Source of the DNA: Nocardia neocaledoniensis
Lineage (GTDB): Bacteria; Actinomycetota; Actinomycetes; Mycobacteriales; Mycobacteriaceae
DNA: 64,000 bases
Direction: 5' to 3'
NCBI RefSeq assembly: GCF_003182135.1
Contig: NZ_QGTL01000001.1
Coordinates: 682,001 to 746,000, forward strand
This document shows, piece after piece, positions 54,114-63,358 of the stretch. The notes beneath the pieces are model-generated. The model did no database searches, was not told the DNA's origin, and worked only from the letters and a program-made list of their open reading frames with translations. Made by a program: the position numbers and the translations under genes. Numbering within the stretch: the first letter of the stretch is position 1; the number at the start of each line of letters is the position of its first letter.

Positions 54114-55727
54114 TCAGCTCAGGAGCTCCCTGGCGAGTTCGCGCATTTCGGCCTTGCGGACCTTTCCGGTGACCGTCATCGGGAACTCGTCGACGACGTG
54201 GACGTAGCGAGGGATCTTGTAGTGGGCCAGGCGGCCGGTGCAGAAATCGCGGATCGCGCCGGCGTCGAGCGGGGTGGCGCCCTCGCGCAGACGCAGCCAG
54301 ACCATCAGTTCCTCACCGTATTTCGGGTCGGGGACGCCGATCACCTGGGCGTCGACGATGTCGGGATGGGTGTAGAGGAACTCCTCGATCTCGCGCGGGT
54401 AGATGTTCTCGCCGCCGCGGATCACCATGTCCTTGATCCGGCCGGTGACCGAGAGGTAGCCGTCGTCGTCCATCACGCCGATGTCGCCGGTGTGCATCCA
54501 GCGGGCGGCATCGATGGCCTCGGCGGTCTTGTCGGGCTGGTCCCAGTAGCCGAGCATCACCGAATAGCCGCGGGTGCACAGCTCCCCCGCCTCGCCGCGC
54601 GGCAGCGTGCGGCCGGTGCCAGGGTCGACGACCTTGACCTCGAGGTGCGGCCCGACCCGGCCGACGGTGGCGGTGCGTCGGTCGATGCTGTCGTCGCGGC
54701 GGGTCTGGGTGGACACCGGGGAGGTCTCGGTCATGCCGTAGCAGATGGAGACCTCGGCCATGCCCATCCGATCGATCACCCGCTTCATCACCTCGACCGG
54801 GCACGGCGAGCCCGCCATGATGCCGGTGCGCAGGCTCGACAGGTCCGGGGTCGCCCCGGCGTCGAGTTCGGCGAGCATGGCGATGAACATGGTCGGCACA
54901 CCGTAGAGCGAGGTGCAGCGTTCGGCGGCGACGGCGGCCAGGGTGGCGGCCGGGTCGAAGGACGGGGCCGGGATCACGACGGCCGCGCCGTGCGAGGTCG
55001 CCGCGAGATTACCCATGACCATGCCGAAACAGTGGTAGTACGGCACCGGCACACAGATCCGGTCGGCCTCGGTGTACCCGCAGAGTTCGCCGACGAAGAA
55101 GCCGTTGTTGAGGATGTTGTGGTGACTCAGCGTCGCGCCCTTCGGGAAACCGGTTGTCCCCGAGGTGTATTGGATATTGATGGGGTCGTCGGCGGACAGG
55201 GTCGCCGCGATCGCGGCGAGCCGGTCGGTGTCGGGCGCGGTGTCGGCCACCTCCCGCCACTCGTCGGTGCCCAGGATCAGCACCTGTTCCAGCGCCGCGC
55301 AGGTCGGCCGCACCTGCTCGATCATGGCCACGTAGTTCGACGTCTTGAACTCGGGCGCGGCGACCAGCATGCGCACGCCCGACTGCCCGAGGACGTACTC
55401 GAGTTCGCTGGTCCGGTAGGCCGGATTGATGTTGACCAGGATCGCCCCGAGCTTGGCCGTCGCGTACTGCACCAGGAACCACTCCGCGCAGTTCGGCGCC
55501 CAGATCCCGACCCGGTCACCCGCGACGATGCCGCGCGCGGCCAGCCCGGTCGCGACGGCGTCGACCGCCGTGCCCAGCTCGCGGTAGGTCCAGCGGCGGC
55601 CGGTGGGACGGTCCACCAGCGCGTCGTTGCCGGGGAACGCCGCGACCGTGCGATCCAGATTGGCGCCGATGGTGTCGCCGAGCAGCGCGACATCGGCGAG
55701 TCCATGGGTGTAGCTCAGTTCGGACAT
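54114..55727 (-). CDS. Acyl-CoA synthetase (FadD-type, AMP-forming)
   Basis: This 537-residue enzyme activates a fatty acid or other carboxylate as acyl-AMP and then acyl-CoA. The P-loop-like motif [11 protein letters not shown] is near residue 190. YGMTETSP, the hinge [17 protein letters not shown] and the catalytic Lys in [11 protein letters not shown] follow. Chain length cannot be told from sequence; overall it resembles medium/long-chain FadD enzymes of actinomycetes. Its ATG overlaps the stop of the upstream synthetase gene as TGATG, so the pair is coupled. Confidence 0.9.
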   Translation of the reverse strand: MSELSYTHGLADVALLGDTIGANLDRTVAAFPGNDALVDRPTGRRWTYRELGTAVDAVATGLAARGIVAGDRVGIWAPNCAEWFLVQYATAKLGAILVNINPAYRTSELEYVLGQSGVRMLVAAPEFKTSNYVAMIEQVRPTCAALEQVLILGTDEWREVADTAPDTDRLAAIAATLSADDPINIQYTSGTTGFPKGATLSHHNILNNGFFVGELCGYTEADRICVPVPYYHCFGMVMGNLAATSHGAAVVIPAPSFDPAATLAAVAAERCTSLYGVPTMFIAMLAELDAGATPDLSSLRTGIMAGSPCPVEVMKRVIDRMGMAEVSICYGMTETSPVSTQTRRDDSIDRRTATVGRVGPHLEVKVVDPGTGRTLPRGEAGELCTRGYSVMLGYWDQPDKTAEAIDAARWMHTGDIGVMDDDGYLSVTGRIKDMVIRGGENIYPREIEEFLYTHPDIVDAQVIGVPDPKYGEELMVWLRLREGATPLDAGAIRDFCTGRLAHYKIPRYVHVVDEFPMTVTGKVRKAEMRELARELLS

Positions 55728-57352
55728 CAGCGGTTCTCCTTGCCGCGCAGCAGGAATCGCTGCACTTTTCCACTGGGAGTCTTGGGCAGACTCGCCACGA
55801 AGTGCACGGTTCGCGGGTAGGCGTGGGCCGCGAACTTGTCTTTGACCAGCTGTTGCAGCTGCGCCGCCAGCTCAGGGCTCCCCCCGACGCCGTCACGGGT
55901 CACCACGAACGCCTCGAGCACCTCGCCGCGCAGTTCGTCGGGCATGCCGACCACGGCCGCCTCCACGACCTCGTCGTGCAGCACGAGCACGCTCTCGACC
56001 TCGAAGGGGCCGATCCGGTAGCCGGCCATGATGATCACGTCGTCGTCGCGGGAGCTGAAGCGGAAGAAGCCGTCGGCGTCCCGGGAGCCCACGTCGCCGG
56101 TCAGGTACCAGCGACCGTCGGCGGTGAAGCGGTCGGCCGTGCGCTCGGGGGCGTCGAGGTAGCCGAGGAACCATAGCAGCGGGCTGTGGTGGGTGTCGAT
56201 GGCGACGCGGCCGATCTCGCCCGGCGCCGCCTCGACATCGGCGTCGTCGGACAGGACCGCGCAGCGCCAGCCGGGCAGCTCGGCGCCCATCGACCCGAGC
56301 GGGGCAGGCCGGTCCAGCTCCGGATGCCAGGCGTGGCAGATGACCATGCCGTGCTCGGTCTGGCCGTAGTGGTCGCGCACGGCGACGCCCAGCGACTGCG
56401 CCGACCAGGCCACCACGTCGGGGGTGAGCGGTTCGCCCGCCGAGGACGCCCGCCGCAGCGTGATCCCCTCGGGCGCGGCGCCCGCCCGCAGCGCCCGGTA
56501 CACCGTCGGCGCCGCCGCGAAGTTGGTGACGCCGAAGCGGCGCAGCACCTCCAGGGTGAGCGGCGCGGAGAACCCGGCGTGCAGCAGCAGGCTGCGCCCG
56601 CCCGAGGCCAGCGGCGCCAGGATCGCGTAGTAGAGGCCGTAGGCCCAGCCCGGGTCGGCGGCGTTCCAGTAGACGTCTTCCGGGCGCACGTCCAGGGCGA
56701 ACTCCTGGTAGGCGTGGAACGAGGCGAGCGCGCGCACCGGGATCGGCACGCCCTTCGGCGTGCCGGTGGTGCCGCTGGTGAACAGCTGGACGAGCAGGCC
56801 GTCACCGCCGACCGCCACCGGTTCGGCGCGCGGGTCGTCGGGCTCGTGCGCGGCGAGCAGATCCGCGAACGAGAGCGTGCCGGGCACCGCGTCCCCACCG
56901 ACGACGATCGTCCGGCGCCGCGGGTCGGCCGGGATGTCCTCGCTCGCGAGCTTCGGGGCCTGGTCGGCGTCGGCGATCACGACCGCGGCACGGCTCGCGG
57001 CGAGCCGGAAGCCGATGGCGGGCGGGGCGAACGCGGTGAACAGCGGCACGTGGACCGCCCCGCGCCGCCAGATCCCCAGCAGCGCCACCACCAGGTCGGC
57101 GGACTTGGCCATCAGCGTGGCCACCCGATCGCCGGGGCCGACGCCGAGTTCGGCGAGGGCGGCTGCGAAGCGCGCCGACCGCTCGCGCAGTTCGCCGTAG
57201 GTCAGGTCGTGCGCGCTCAGGTCCGACTCGACGACGGTGAAGGCGATCCCCTCGGCCGGATGCCGATCACACAGCAGCTGGGCCGCGCAGGCCTCCGGTG
57301 CGTCGTAGCGGGTGAGCAGGTCGCGTACGCGCGCGTCCAGGTCGGTAGTCAT
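55727..57352 (-). CDS. AMP-forming acyl-CoA synthetase, medium-chain/benzoate-CoA-ligase-like
   Basis: This 541-residue member of the adenylate-forming family is of a different subgroup from its neighbour. Motifs are [20 protein letters not shown] and the C-terminal [20 protein letters not shown] typical of medium-chain acyl-CoA and benzoate-CoA ligases. The catalytic Lys is in [14 protein letters not shown] 57352 matches the family start. It is divergent from a LuxR-type regulator that may control the pair. Substrate is open: short or medium fatty acid, or an aromatic acid. Confidence 0.88.
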   Translation of the reverse strand: MTTDLDARVRDLLTRYDAPEACAAQLLCDRHPAEGIAFTVVESDLSAHDLTYGELRERSARFAAALAELGVGPGDRVATLMAKSADLVVALLGIWRRGAVHVPLFTAFAPPAIGFRLAASRAAVVIADADQAPKLASEDIPADPRRRTIVVGGDAVPGTLSFADLLAAHEPDDPRAEPVAVGGDGLLVQLFTSGTTGTPKGVPIPVRALASFHAYQEFALDVRPEDVYWNAADPGWAYGLYYAILAPLASGGRSLLLHAGFSAPLTLEVLRRFGVTNFAAAPTVYRALRAGAAPEGITLRRASSAGEPLTPDVVAWSAQSLGVAVRDHYGQTEHGMVICHAWHPELDRPAPLGSMGAELPGWRCAVLSDDADVEAAPGEIGRVAIDTHHSPLLWFLGYLDAPERTADRFTADGRWYLTGDVGSRDADGFFRFSSRDDDVIIMAGYRIGPFEVESVLVLHDEVVEAAVVGMPDELRGEVLEAFVVTRDGVGGSPELAAQLQQLVKDKFAAHAYPRTVHFVASLPKTPSGKVQRFLLRGKENR

Positions 57353-57426
57353 CGCAGTTCTCCTCAACACCCTGGGCCGGGCCGCCAGGTCTCCCTTAGA
57401 ATGTGGCACACCTCACGTTCGCTACT

Positions 57427-57442
57427 ACCCCCGAAAAGGGGT
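57427..57442 (+). promoter_or_regulatory. Small hairpin over the LuxR-gene ribosome binding site
   Basis: ACCCC (57427-57431) can pair with GGGGT (57438-57442); the latter is the Shine-Dalgarno AGGGG for ATG 57447. A TAGAAT hexamer about 50 bases upstream is a plausible -10. The fold is short and may only lower translation. Confidence 0.35.
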
Positions 57443-57446
57443 GACC

Positions 57447-58298
57447 ATGTCGGCCACTTCCCTGCTGCGTCCCCGCGACGGCGATGCGCTGCGCGCCGAG
57501 ATCCGCTGGGTGGCGCGCCGGGCGAATGTCCCGGTGGTCTTCGGCGGGCCCGTCCACGACGACGCGTTGCTGCTCACGGAGTTCGTCGGCACCGTCACCA
57601 CCGGGCTGCGCGGGCTCACGGTGCTGCGCACCTCCGGGCTGGGCGGCCAGGTCATGGAGCATCACCGGCCCGCGGCGGTGGCCGACTATCGCGGCGCCTC
57701 CTCGATCACCCACCACTACGACGGGCCGGTCGTCGGCGAGGGCCTGCGCTCGGTGGTCGCTGTGCCGGTCGTGGTGGCCGACCGGCCGCGCGCCGTGCTC
57801 TACGCGGCGACCCGCGGCACGAGCCCGCTGGGTGATCGGACGACCGAGGTGATCGTGCAGGCGGGCAGGCGGCTCGCGGCCGAGATCGCGATCCGCGACG
57901 AGGTGGATCGGCGGGTGCGGCTGCTCGAGCTCACCGCACCGGCGCCGTCGGCGACCCCGGAGGTCACCGAGGAGCTGCGCGGGATCCACGCGGACCTGCG
58001 CGCCCTGGCCGCCGACGCGGGCGACGCGGCGCTGCGCGATCGGCTCGCCGGTCTCTGCGACCGGCTCACCGGCGTGCTCGTCGGCGAGTCCAGCGAGGCG
58101 GTGCCGCGGTTGTCGCGCCGCGAACTCGACGTGCTCGCTCAGATCGCACTGGGCTGTACGAATCAGGAAGCGGCGCTGCGGCTCTCACTCGGGCCCGAAA
58201 CGGTCAAGAGCTATCTGCGGCAGGCGATGAGCAAGCTCGACGCGCGCACCAGACACGAAGCGGTCGCGCTCGCCCGGCGGCACCGGCTGCTGCCCTGA
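57447..58298 (+). CDS. LuxR-family regulator with GAF-like sensor domain
   Basis: This 283-residue regulator has an N-terminal 160 residues resembling a GAF domain (VARRANVPVVFGGPV, LRSVVAVPVVVADRPRAVLYA). A charged helical linker follows, then a C-terminal LuxR helix-turn-helix: LSRRELDVLAQIALGCTNQE, LSLGPETVKSYLRQAMSKL. There is no receiver domain. In actinomycetes such proteins often sit beside acyl-CoA synthetase or oxidase genes and sense a metabolite. It is divergent from the two acyl-CoA synthetase genes with a 94-base shared region, the likely regulatory target. Confidence 0.88.
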   Translation: MSATSLLRPRDGDALRAEIRWVARRANVPVVFGGPVHDDALLLTEFVGTVTTGLRGLTVLRTSGLGGQVMEHHRPAAVADYRGASSITHHYDGPVVGEGLRSVVAVPVVVADRPRAVLYAATRGTSPLGDRTTEVIVQAGRRLAAEIAIRDEVDRRVRLLELTAPAPSATPEVTEELRGIHADLRALAADAGDAALRDRLAGLCDRLTGVLVGESSEAVPRLSRRELDVLAQIALGCTNQEAALRLSLGPETVKSYLRQAMSKLDARTRHEAVALARRHRLLP

Positions 58299-58631
58299 TG
58301 TGGGATCCGTCACGCGCCGATCGAGCGCTCCGGCGACAGGGCCGCGCGGATCGGCCGTCGCCGTGATGTCCCGTATGCCCGGGTTCGCCGACGGCATCCG
58401 CACCGCGACCATGCCGCCTCGCCGCGAATTCGCAAGGGACACAAGGTCTGAACTGCGCGCATCGACGACCTGATCGCCGACAGGTGGTGCACAGCGATCG
58501 CCGAACCCGTTCCGGATGGAATGAGCAATCCCCATCGTGGACTCCTACACAGCGAACAACCCAGGTGAATACCCAATTGTCTTTGCGACAAAACAATCTC
58601 GATGCCCGTTCGGACCGGTACCGTCGGTCCG
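58299..58631. other. 333-base intergenic region, no gene seen
   Basis: It lies between the LuxR-type gene and the VOC gene. The last 100 bases are relatively AT-rich and contain TTGTC-TTTGC-GACAA near 58580, a short inverted repeat that may belong to a promoter or operator of the VOC gene. No convincing open frame is present. Confidence 0.5.
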
Positions 58632-59000
58632 ATGACGGAGCCTTTCCACCTGGCCGGTGTCTCGCTCGACTGTGACGACCCCGAGACCCTCGCCCGCTTC
58701 TATCTGGGTTTGCTCGGCGGCCGCGTGTTGTGGAACGACGCGCACAGCGTGGGCATCCGCATTCCGTCCGGGCTCACCCTGGCCGCGCAACGCGTCGAGA
58801 ACTACTACCCGCCGCAGTGGCCGGGCAGCGCCGCCGTGCAGCTGGAACTCGCCGCCGATGCCGACCTGGCCCTGTGCGAACAGCACGCCCTCGCGATCGG
58901 GGCCAAACCCGCTCCGGTGCAACAGGATCCGCGCTGGCGGGTGCTGCTCGACCCGGCCGGTCACCCGTTCTGCATCACCACCAGGTCCGCCACGACCTGA
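58632..59000 (+). CDS. VOC-superfamily (glyoxalase-like) protein
   Basis: This 122-residue single-chain vicinal-oxygen-chelate protein has the opening LAGVSLDCDDPETLARFYLG and the closing LLDPAGHPFCI typical of the family. The central VGIRIPSGLTLAAQRV and VQLELAADADLAL segments complete the paired beta-alpha-beta units. Metal-ligand positions are not complete, so it may be a resistance or binding protein rather than a metalloenzyme. ATG 58632 starts the homologous region. It is convergent with trmD, 6 bases apart. Confidence 0.85.
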   Translation: MTEPFHLAGVSLDCDDPETLARFYLGLLGGRVLWNDAHSVGIRIPSGLTLAAQRVENYYPPQWPGSAAVQLELAADADLALCEQHALAIGAKPAPVQQDPRWRVLLDPAGHPFCITTRSATT

Positions 59001-59006
59001 CGACCG

Positions 59007-59687
59007 CTACTCCGGCAACAGATCGGGCCGCCGCGCGCGTGTGCGTTCCAGCGCCTGCTCGTGCCGCCAGGCGGCCACCTTGGCGTGGTCACCGGAGAGC
59101 AGGACCGGCGGCACGTCCAGACCGCGCCAGGAGACCGGACGCGTGTAGCTCGGGCCCTCTAGCAGGCCGTCGGAGAACGAATCCTCCTGGTGGGATTGCT
59201 GATTGCCGAGGACACCGGGGATCAGCCGCACCACGGCCTCGGTCATCACCAGCACCGCGGCCTCGCCGCCGATGAGCACGTAGTCGCCGATGCTCACCTC
59301 CTCCACCCGGACGCGGCGGGCGGCGTCGTCGAAGACGCGCTGGTCGATGCCCTCGTAGCGGCCGCACGCGAACACGAGATGCCGCTCGGTGGACCAGCGC
59401 TGGGCGGTGGCCTGGGTGAACGGAACCCCCGCAGGCGTGGGGACGACGAGCAGGGCGTCGTCGGGGCACACCTCGTCGAGCGCGTCGCCCCAGACGGTCG
59501 GCTTCATGACCATGCCGGGGCCGCCGCCGTAGGGCGAATCGTCGACGGACTTGTGCACGTCGTGGGTCCAGCGACGCAGATCGTGCACACCGATCGAGAT
59601 CAGGCCCTTGTCGACGGCCTTGCCGAGCAGCGCGGTGCGCAGCGGCTCCAGGTACTCCGGAAAGATCGTGACGACGTCGAGTTGCAC
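59007..59687 (-). CDS. trmD: tRNA (guanine37-N1)-methyltransferase
   Basis: This 226-residue SPOUT-class enzyme methylates G37 of tRNAs next to the anticodon, preventing frameshifts. The trefoil-knot region is clear: [32 protein letters not shown] and [12 protein letters not shown]. The N-terminus [16 protein letters not shown] is canonical. It is the last gene of rpsP-khpA-rimM-trmD, 3 bases after rimM, and its stop lies 6 bases from the convergent VOC gene. Confidence 0.97.
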   Translation of the reverse strand: MQLDVVTIFPEYLEPLRTALLGKAVDKGLISIGVHDLRRWTHDVHKSVDDSPYGGGPGMVMKPTVWGDALDEVCPDDALLVVPTPAGVPFTQATAQRWSTERHLVFACGRYEGIDQRVFDDAARRVRVEEVSIGDYVLIGGEAAVLVMTEAVVRLIPGVLGNQQSHQEDSFSDGLLEGPSYTRPVSWRGLDVPPVLLSGDHAKVAAWRHEQALERTRARRPDLLPE

Positions 59688-59690
59688 GAA

Positions 59691-60212
59691 TTACTCCGGA
59701 TCGAGCAGGCCCTCGGGCGGATCGATGACCACCAGTCCGGCGGCGATCGACACGGTCGGCACGATGGCGGTGACAAAGGGAATGAGGATCTCGCGGCCGT
59801 CGTCGGCGGCGCGCACCGACAGCAGTTCGCCCGCGGCCGAATGCAGCACCTCGGTGACCTCGCCGACCACGGCGCCGTCGGTGAGCCGGACCTCGAGGCC
59901 CTCGAGTTCGTGGTCGTAATAGGAGTCGTCGTCCGACGGCGGCAGCGACTCACTGTCGACGACGAACAGCATCCCGCGCAGCGCGTCGGCGGCGGTGCGA
60001 TCGTCGACGCCCTCGACGAACACCAGAAGCCGGCCCGAGTGCTCTCGGGCCGACTTCACGGTGTAGTCGCGGGTCGCTTTCGCTTTCGGCATCCTGCCGT
60101 GCAGGGTGGCGCCCGGCGCGAACCGGAGTTCCGGCTCGTCGGTGCGCACTTCCACGACGAGTTCGCCGCGCACACCGTGCGACTTGGCGACCCGACCTAC
60201 GACGAGTTCCAT
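59691..60212 (-). CDS. rimM: 16S rRNA processing protein RimM
   Basis: This 173-residue assembly factor binds S19 and matures the 30S head. An N-terminal RimM barrel (VVGRVAKSHGVRGELVVEVR) is followed by a PRC-barrel half (YYDHELEGLEVRLTDG, VLHSAAGELLSVR). It starts directly after the KH gene stop with no spacer, in the compact operon order of actinobacteria. Confidence 0.96.
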   Translation of the reverse strand: MELVVGRVAKSHGVRGELVVEVRTDEPELRFAPGATLHGRMPKAKATRDYTVKSAREHSGRLLVFVEGVDDRTAADALRGMLFVVDSESLPPSDDDSYYDHELEGLEVRLTDGAVVGEVTEVLHSAAGELLSVRAADDGREILIPFVTAIVPTVSIAAGLVVIDPPEGLLDPE

Positions 60213-60455
60213 CTAGGCGTCGGTGTCGACCACGTCGACCCGGATACCGCGGCCGCCGATACCGGCGACCAGGGTGCGCAGCGCGGTCGCGGTGCGGCCA
60301 CCGCGTCCGATCACCTTGCCCAGGTCCTCAGGGTGGACGTGCACCTCGACCGTGCGTCCGCGGCGGCCTGTGATCAGCTCGACGCGGACGTCATCGGGGT
60401 TGGCGACGATGCCGCGAACCAGATGTTCGACGGCATCGGCAACAACGGCAGTCAT
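60213..60455 (-). CDS. KH-domain RNA-binding protein (KhpA-like)
   Basis: This 80-residue single KH domain has the GxxG loop in VIGRGGRTATALRTL. In other bacteria KhpA with KhpB binds many RNAs and affects cell division. The gene starts at an ATG overlapping the rpsP stop (TAATG) and abuts rimM, so it is translated with the operon. Its position between rpsP and rimM is conserved in actinobacteria and firmicutes. Confidence 0.94.
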   Translation of the reverse strand: MTAVVADAVEHLVRGIVANPDDVRVELITGRRGRTVEVHVHPEDLGKVIGRGGRTATALRTLVAGIGGRGIRVDVVDTDA

Positions 60456-60892
60456 TACTCGGCAGCCTCGGCGGCGGGAGCCTCAGCGGCTTCCTCGTCC
60501 TTCTTGGCGGCCTTCTTCTTGGGGGTGACGGCCTCGGCGACGGGCTCGTTGTCGGCGGCGGCCAGCGCGGCGTTGAACAGGTCCAGCTTGGACGGCTTGG
60601 CGGCCTTCACCTTGAGGGTGCCCTCGGTGCCCGGCAGGCCCTTGAACTTCTGCCAGTCGCCGGTGATCTCCAGCAGGCGCTGCACCGACTCGGTCGGCTG
60701 CGCGCCGACGGACAGCCAGTACGCGACGCGATCGGCATCGATCTCGATCAGCGACGGCTCTTCCTTCGGGTGGTACTTGCCGATGGACTCGATGGCCCGG
60801 CCGTCACGACGGGTGCGGGCGTCCGCGACGACGACGCGGTACTGCGGGTTGCGGATCTTGCCCAGGCGGGTGAGTTTGATGCGAACAGCCAT
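60455..60892 (-). CDS. rpsP: 30S ribosomal protein S16
   Basis: This 145-residue protein has the conserved [38 protein letters not shown] and YHPKEEP at its start. Residues beyond about 110 form an Ala/Glu/Lys-rich extension normal for actinobacterial S16. ATG 60892 is fixed by homology. It heads the operon rpsP-khpA-rimM-trmD and is preceded by a promoter element shared with rplS. Confidence 0.97.
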   Translation of the reverse strand: MAVRIKLTRLGKIRNPQYRVVVADARTRRDGRAIESIGKYHPKEEPSLIEIDADRVAYWLSVGAQPTESVQRLLEITGDWQKFKGLPGTEGTLKVKAAKPSKLDLFNAALAAADNEPVAEAVTPKKKAAKKDEEAAEAPAAEAAE

Positions 60893-61039
60893 GCTGATCT
60901 GCCTCTTTCGATAGTTTTGGTCACCACGCGATTCGGCGACCCACATGGTCTGCGGGTCCGGTTTCGCGCATGGAGTGCGTGACCGCCGCGCGGTACGTAA
61001 CCGGAGACGGGCTGACACTGTCCAGGAAGGACGGTTGAC

Positions 61040-61074
61040 CATTGTGCCAGACCGGCACCGTCCACCCGAAATCG
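61040..61074 (-). promoter_or_regulatory. Putative rpsP-operon promoter, shared element with rplS
   Basis: Minus strand: CGATTTC (61074-61068), 12 bases, CCGGTCTGGCACAATG (61055-61040). The 16-base block and the heptamer are identical, at the same spacing, to those before rplS. CACAAT is the likely -10; a start near 61033 gives a leader of about 140 bases. Confidence 0.65.
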
Positions 61075-61129
61075 CCCGCCGGGTTCGCGGTGCTGGACCC
61101 GCGCCCGAAGCCCGGTGCGACCCGCGCGC

Positions 61130-62224
61130 TCAGCGGTGGCCGGTGACCGGGTTGGGGGTTTTGACGACCAGGCCGCGCAGGACCACCCATTGAGGGTCGG
61201 TGAGAGCGGCGGGGCGGGCGCGCGGGTCTTCCGCGTAGACGACGAAGTCGGCGGGAGCGCCCTCTTCGATGCTCTCGCGGCCCAGCCAGGTGCGGGCGTT
61301 CCAGGAGGCGGCGCCGAGGGCGTCGTGGGGCGAGAGGCCTGCGCCGGAGAGGGCGGCGATCTCGTCGGCGATGCGGCCGTGGCGGATGGAGCCGCCGGCG
61401 TCGGTGCCCGCGTAGATCGGCACACCGGCCTCGTGGGCCTTGCCGACGGTGTCTCGGACGCGGCGGTGCAGGTCGCGCATGTGGGCGGCGTAGACCGGGA
61501 ACTTGGTGGCGCTGTCGGCGATGCCGGGGAAGGTGTCGATGTTGATCAGGGTCGGGACCAGCGCGGTGCCGTGGGCGACCATGAGTTCGATGGTGTCGTC
61601 GGTGAGGCCGGTGCCGTGTTCGAGGCAGTCGATGCCCGCGTTGATCAGGCCCGGCAGGGCGTCCTCGCCGAAGACGTGCGCGGTGACGCGGGCGCCGTTG
61701 GCGTGGGCGGCGTCGATCGCCTGCTTCAGGATGTCGTCGCTCCACAGCGGGCGCAGATCGCCGACCGACCGGTCGATCCAGTCGCCGACGATCTTGACCC
61801 AGCCGTCGCCGAAGCGGGCCTGCTCGGCCACGATCTCGGGCAGGTCGCGCTCGTCGTCGAGTTCGATGCCGAGTTCGCGGATGTAGCGCTTCGGGCGGGC
61901 GATGTGGCGGCCCGCGCGGATGATGCGCGGGAGTTCGGCGTGCTCGTCGATGAAGCGGGTGTCGATCGGCGAGCCCGCGTCGCGCAGCAGCAGCGCGCCC
62001 GCGTCGCGTTCGGTCTCGGCCTGCTCGATCGCGCCGTCGTGGGTCTCGTCCCCGCCGCCGTAGCGGATGCCGACGTGGCAGTGCGCGTCGACCAGACCCG
62101 GGACGATCCACCCTGTGCGGCACAGCGTTTCGGCTCCGGGCACCGGCTCGAAGGTCACGGCGCCGTCGACGACCCAGAGGTCACGTTCGGAATCACCGGG
62201 GAGAACCACACCACGCAGATGCAC
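61130..62224 (-). CDS. Amidohydrolase-family metal-dependent hydrolase
   Basis: This 364-residue enzyme of the amidohydrolase superfamily (imidazolonepropionase/prolidase-like) has the metal-binding HxH in VDAHCHVG, a bridging Lys candidate in WVKIVGDW, His in TAHVFGE and CLEHGTGL, and the Asp in YAGTDAGG. N-terminal and C-terminal strands form the usual small beta-sandwich (ADFVVYAEDPRARP). GTG 62224 lies five bases after GGAGG, deciding the start; a longer frame to 62293 is open. The substrate is unknown. The nearest genes are rpsP downstream and an NTF2-like gene upstream on the same strand. Confidence 0.87.
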   Translation of the reverse strand: MHLRGVVLPGDSERDLWVVDGAVTFEPVPGAETLCRTGWIVPGLVDAHCHVGIRYGGGDETHDGAIEQAETERDAGALLLRDAGSPIDTRFIDEHAELPRIIRAGRHIARPKRYIRELGIELDDERDLPEIVAEQARFGDGWVKIVGDWIDRSVGDLRPLWSDDILKQAIDAAHANGARVTAHVFGEDALPGLINAGIDCLEHGTGLTDDTIELMVAHGTALVPTLINIDTFPGIADSATKFPVYAAHMRDLHRRVRDTVGKAHEAGVPIYAGTDAGGSIRHGRIADEIAALSGAGLSPHDALGAASWNARTWLGRESIEEGAPADFVVYAEDPRARPAALTDPQWVVLRGLVVKTPNPVTGHR

Positions 62225-62436
62225 ACGAACCTCCAGACGTCGGCCTGGATCCGAACCTACCGCGCCCGATCCGCGTACGCACACGGGCGCCATCCGATCG
62301 CGTCACCACCCGATGCGGGTCTCCCGCCGCAGGCCTCACCGCCGATGCGAGCCGCGCGACCAGTGGACTCCACGCTCCGCACCGGACGCGCTCGAGATCG
62401 GCAACACACAGCTTTCGCGACCGCGCGGAGCGGCCG

Positions 62437-63255
62437 CTACTCGGCGCTCGGGCTGCTGTCGAGAAAGACCCGCACGGCCGTGATGCGTGGGCTGTCCGCC
62501 GCGAAGTCGACGAAAGCGATGCCCCGCGCGGAGCCGATGCGCACGCTCGCGCTCACCGTGCGGCCCGCGGCGATCAGTTTGTCCCACGTCATCCCGCGCG
62601 CCCGGTCGGCGAAGTCCGCGATTGAGAGCGGGTTCCCGGCGGGAAGCTCGAGCACGGTGCGCTCGTCGAGCAGCGCCCGCACGCCGTCGACGTCACCGGA
62701 CGCGGCCGCCGCGAACAGCGCCGCGACCGCCCGCTTGCCCCGGCCGCCGATGCCGCGCAGCGCGCGCATCATGCCCAGCGCGCCGCCGACGCCGAGCTCA
62801 CCGATCAGCTGTGGCCCGAGCTTCGCGCCCGCGAGCATCCCCGAGGGGCCGGTGCGCACCAGCCGTCCGATCATCACGCCGAGTTCCCAGTGCGCGGCGA
62901 GCCGCGCGATCCGCCAGCCGCCGTCGGTCGCCACCAGGTCGTAGCGCAGGTGCATGGGCACCGAGACGGTGGCGCCCGTCGACATGGTCGTCTCGATGTG
63001 CAGGTCGCGCACGACCGTGTGCCCGGCGACGATGTCGCGCTCGACCCGGAAGGCGATGTCGTTGGGCGCGATGAACACGTTATAGAAACGCGAGATGGCC
63101 TCGGGGCCGATGTGCTCGCGGGAACCGTAGGGGTCGTGCACGGCGGCCTGGTCGGCGAACAGACCGACCCAGGCGGCCTTGTCGTGCGCCGCCACGGCAC
63201 GCGGGGATGCCAGCACCGCCGCCAGCAGGTCTTCAGCGGTCCGGTCGACCGGCAT
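62437..63255 (-). CDS. NTF2-like (SnoaL/ketosteroid-isomerase-like) protein with two such regions
   Basis: This 272-residue protein appears to contain two NTF2-fold units. The first, residues 5-125, has AWVGLFADQAAVHDPYGS and ISRFYNVFIAPNDI. The second begins near residue 175 (AVAALFAAAASGDVDGVRAL, LDERTVLELPAG). They are joined by a Gly-rich hydrophobic linker. Such folds include ketosteroid isomerases and polyketide cyclases, but many have no known activity, and no active-site pair can be confirmed here. It is divergent from a steroid 5-alpha-reductase-like gene around a KstR-type operator, which suggests a role in steroid metabolism. Confidence 0.75.
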   Translation of the reverse strand: MPVDRTAEDLLAAVLASPRAVAAHDKAAWVGLFADQAAVHDPYGSREHIGPEAISRFYNVFIAPNDIAFRVERDIVAGHTVVRDLHIETTMSTGATVSVPMHLRYDLVATDGGWRIARLAAHWELGVMIGRLVRTGPSGMLAGAKLGPQLIGELGVGGALGMMRALRGIGGRGKRAVAALFAAAASGDVDGVRALLDERTVLELPAGNPLSIADFADRARGMTWDKLIAAGRTVSASVRIGSARGIAFVDFAADSPRITAVRVFLDSSPSAE

Positions 63256-63296
63256 GTGCGTCCTCCATTATCGCTCGCCCCCTGCGCCATCCATGA

Positions 63297-63310
63297 TAGA
63301 ACGTGTTCTA
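63297..63310. promoter_or_regulatory. KstR-type operator (TAGAACGTGTTCTA)
   Basis: This 14-base near-palindrome exactly fits the KstR consensus TNNAACNNGTTNNA known from mycobacterial and rhodococcal cholesterol genes. It lies 41 bases before the NTF2-like start and 48 bases before the divergent reductase start, a suitable place to repress both. Confidence 0.7.
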
Positions 63311-63358
63311 GTTTTGCGTCGCCGATCGTGGCAGGCGCCTGTTGGACAGAGGATCTCG

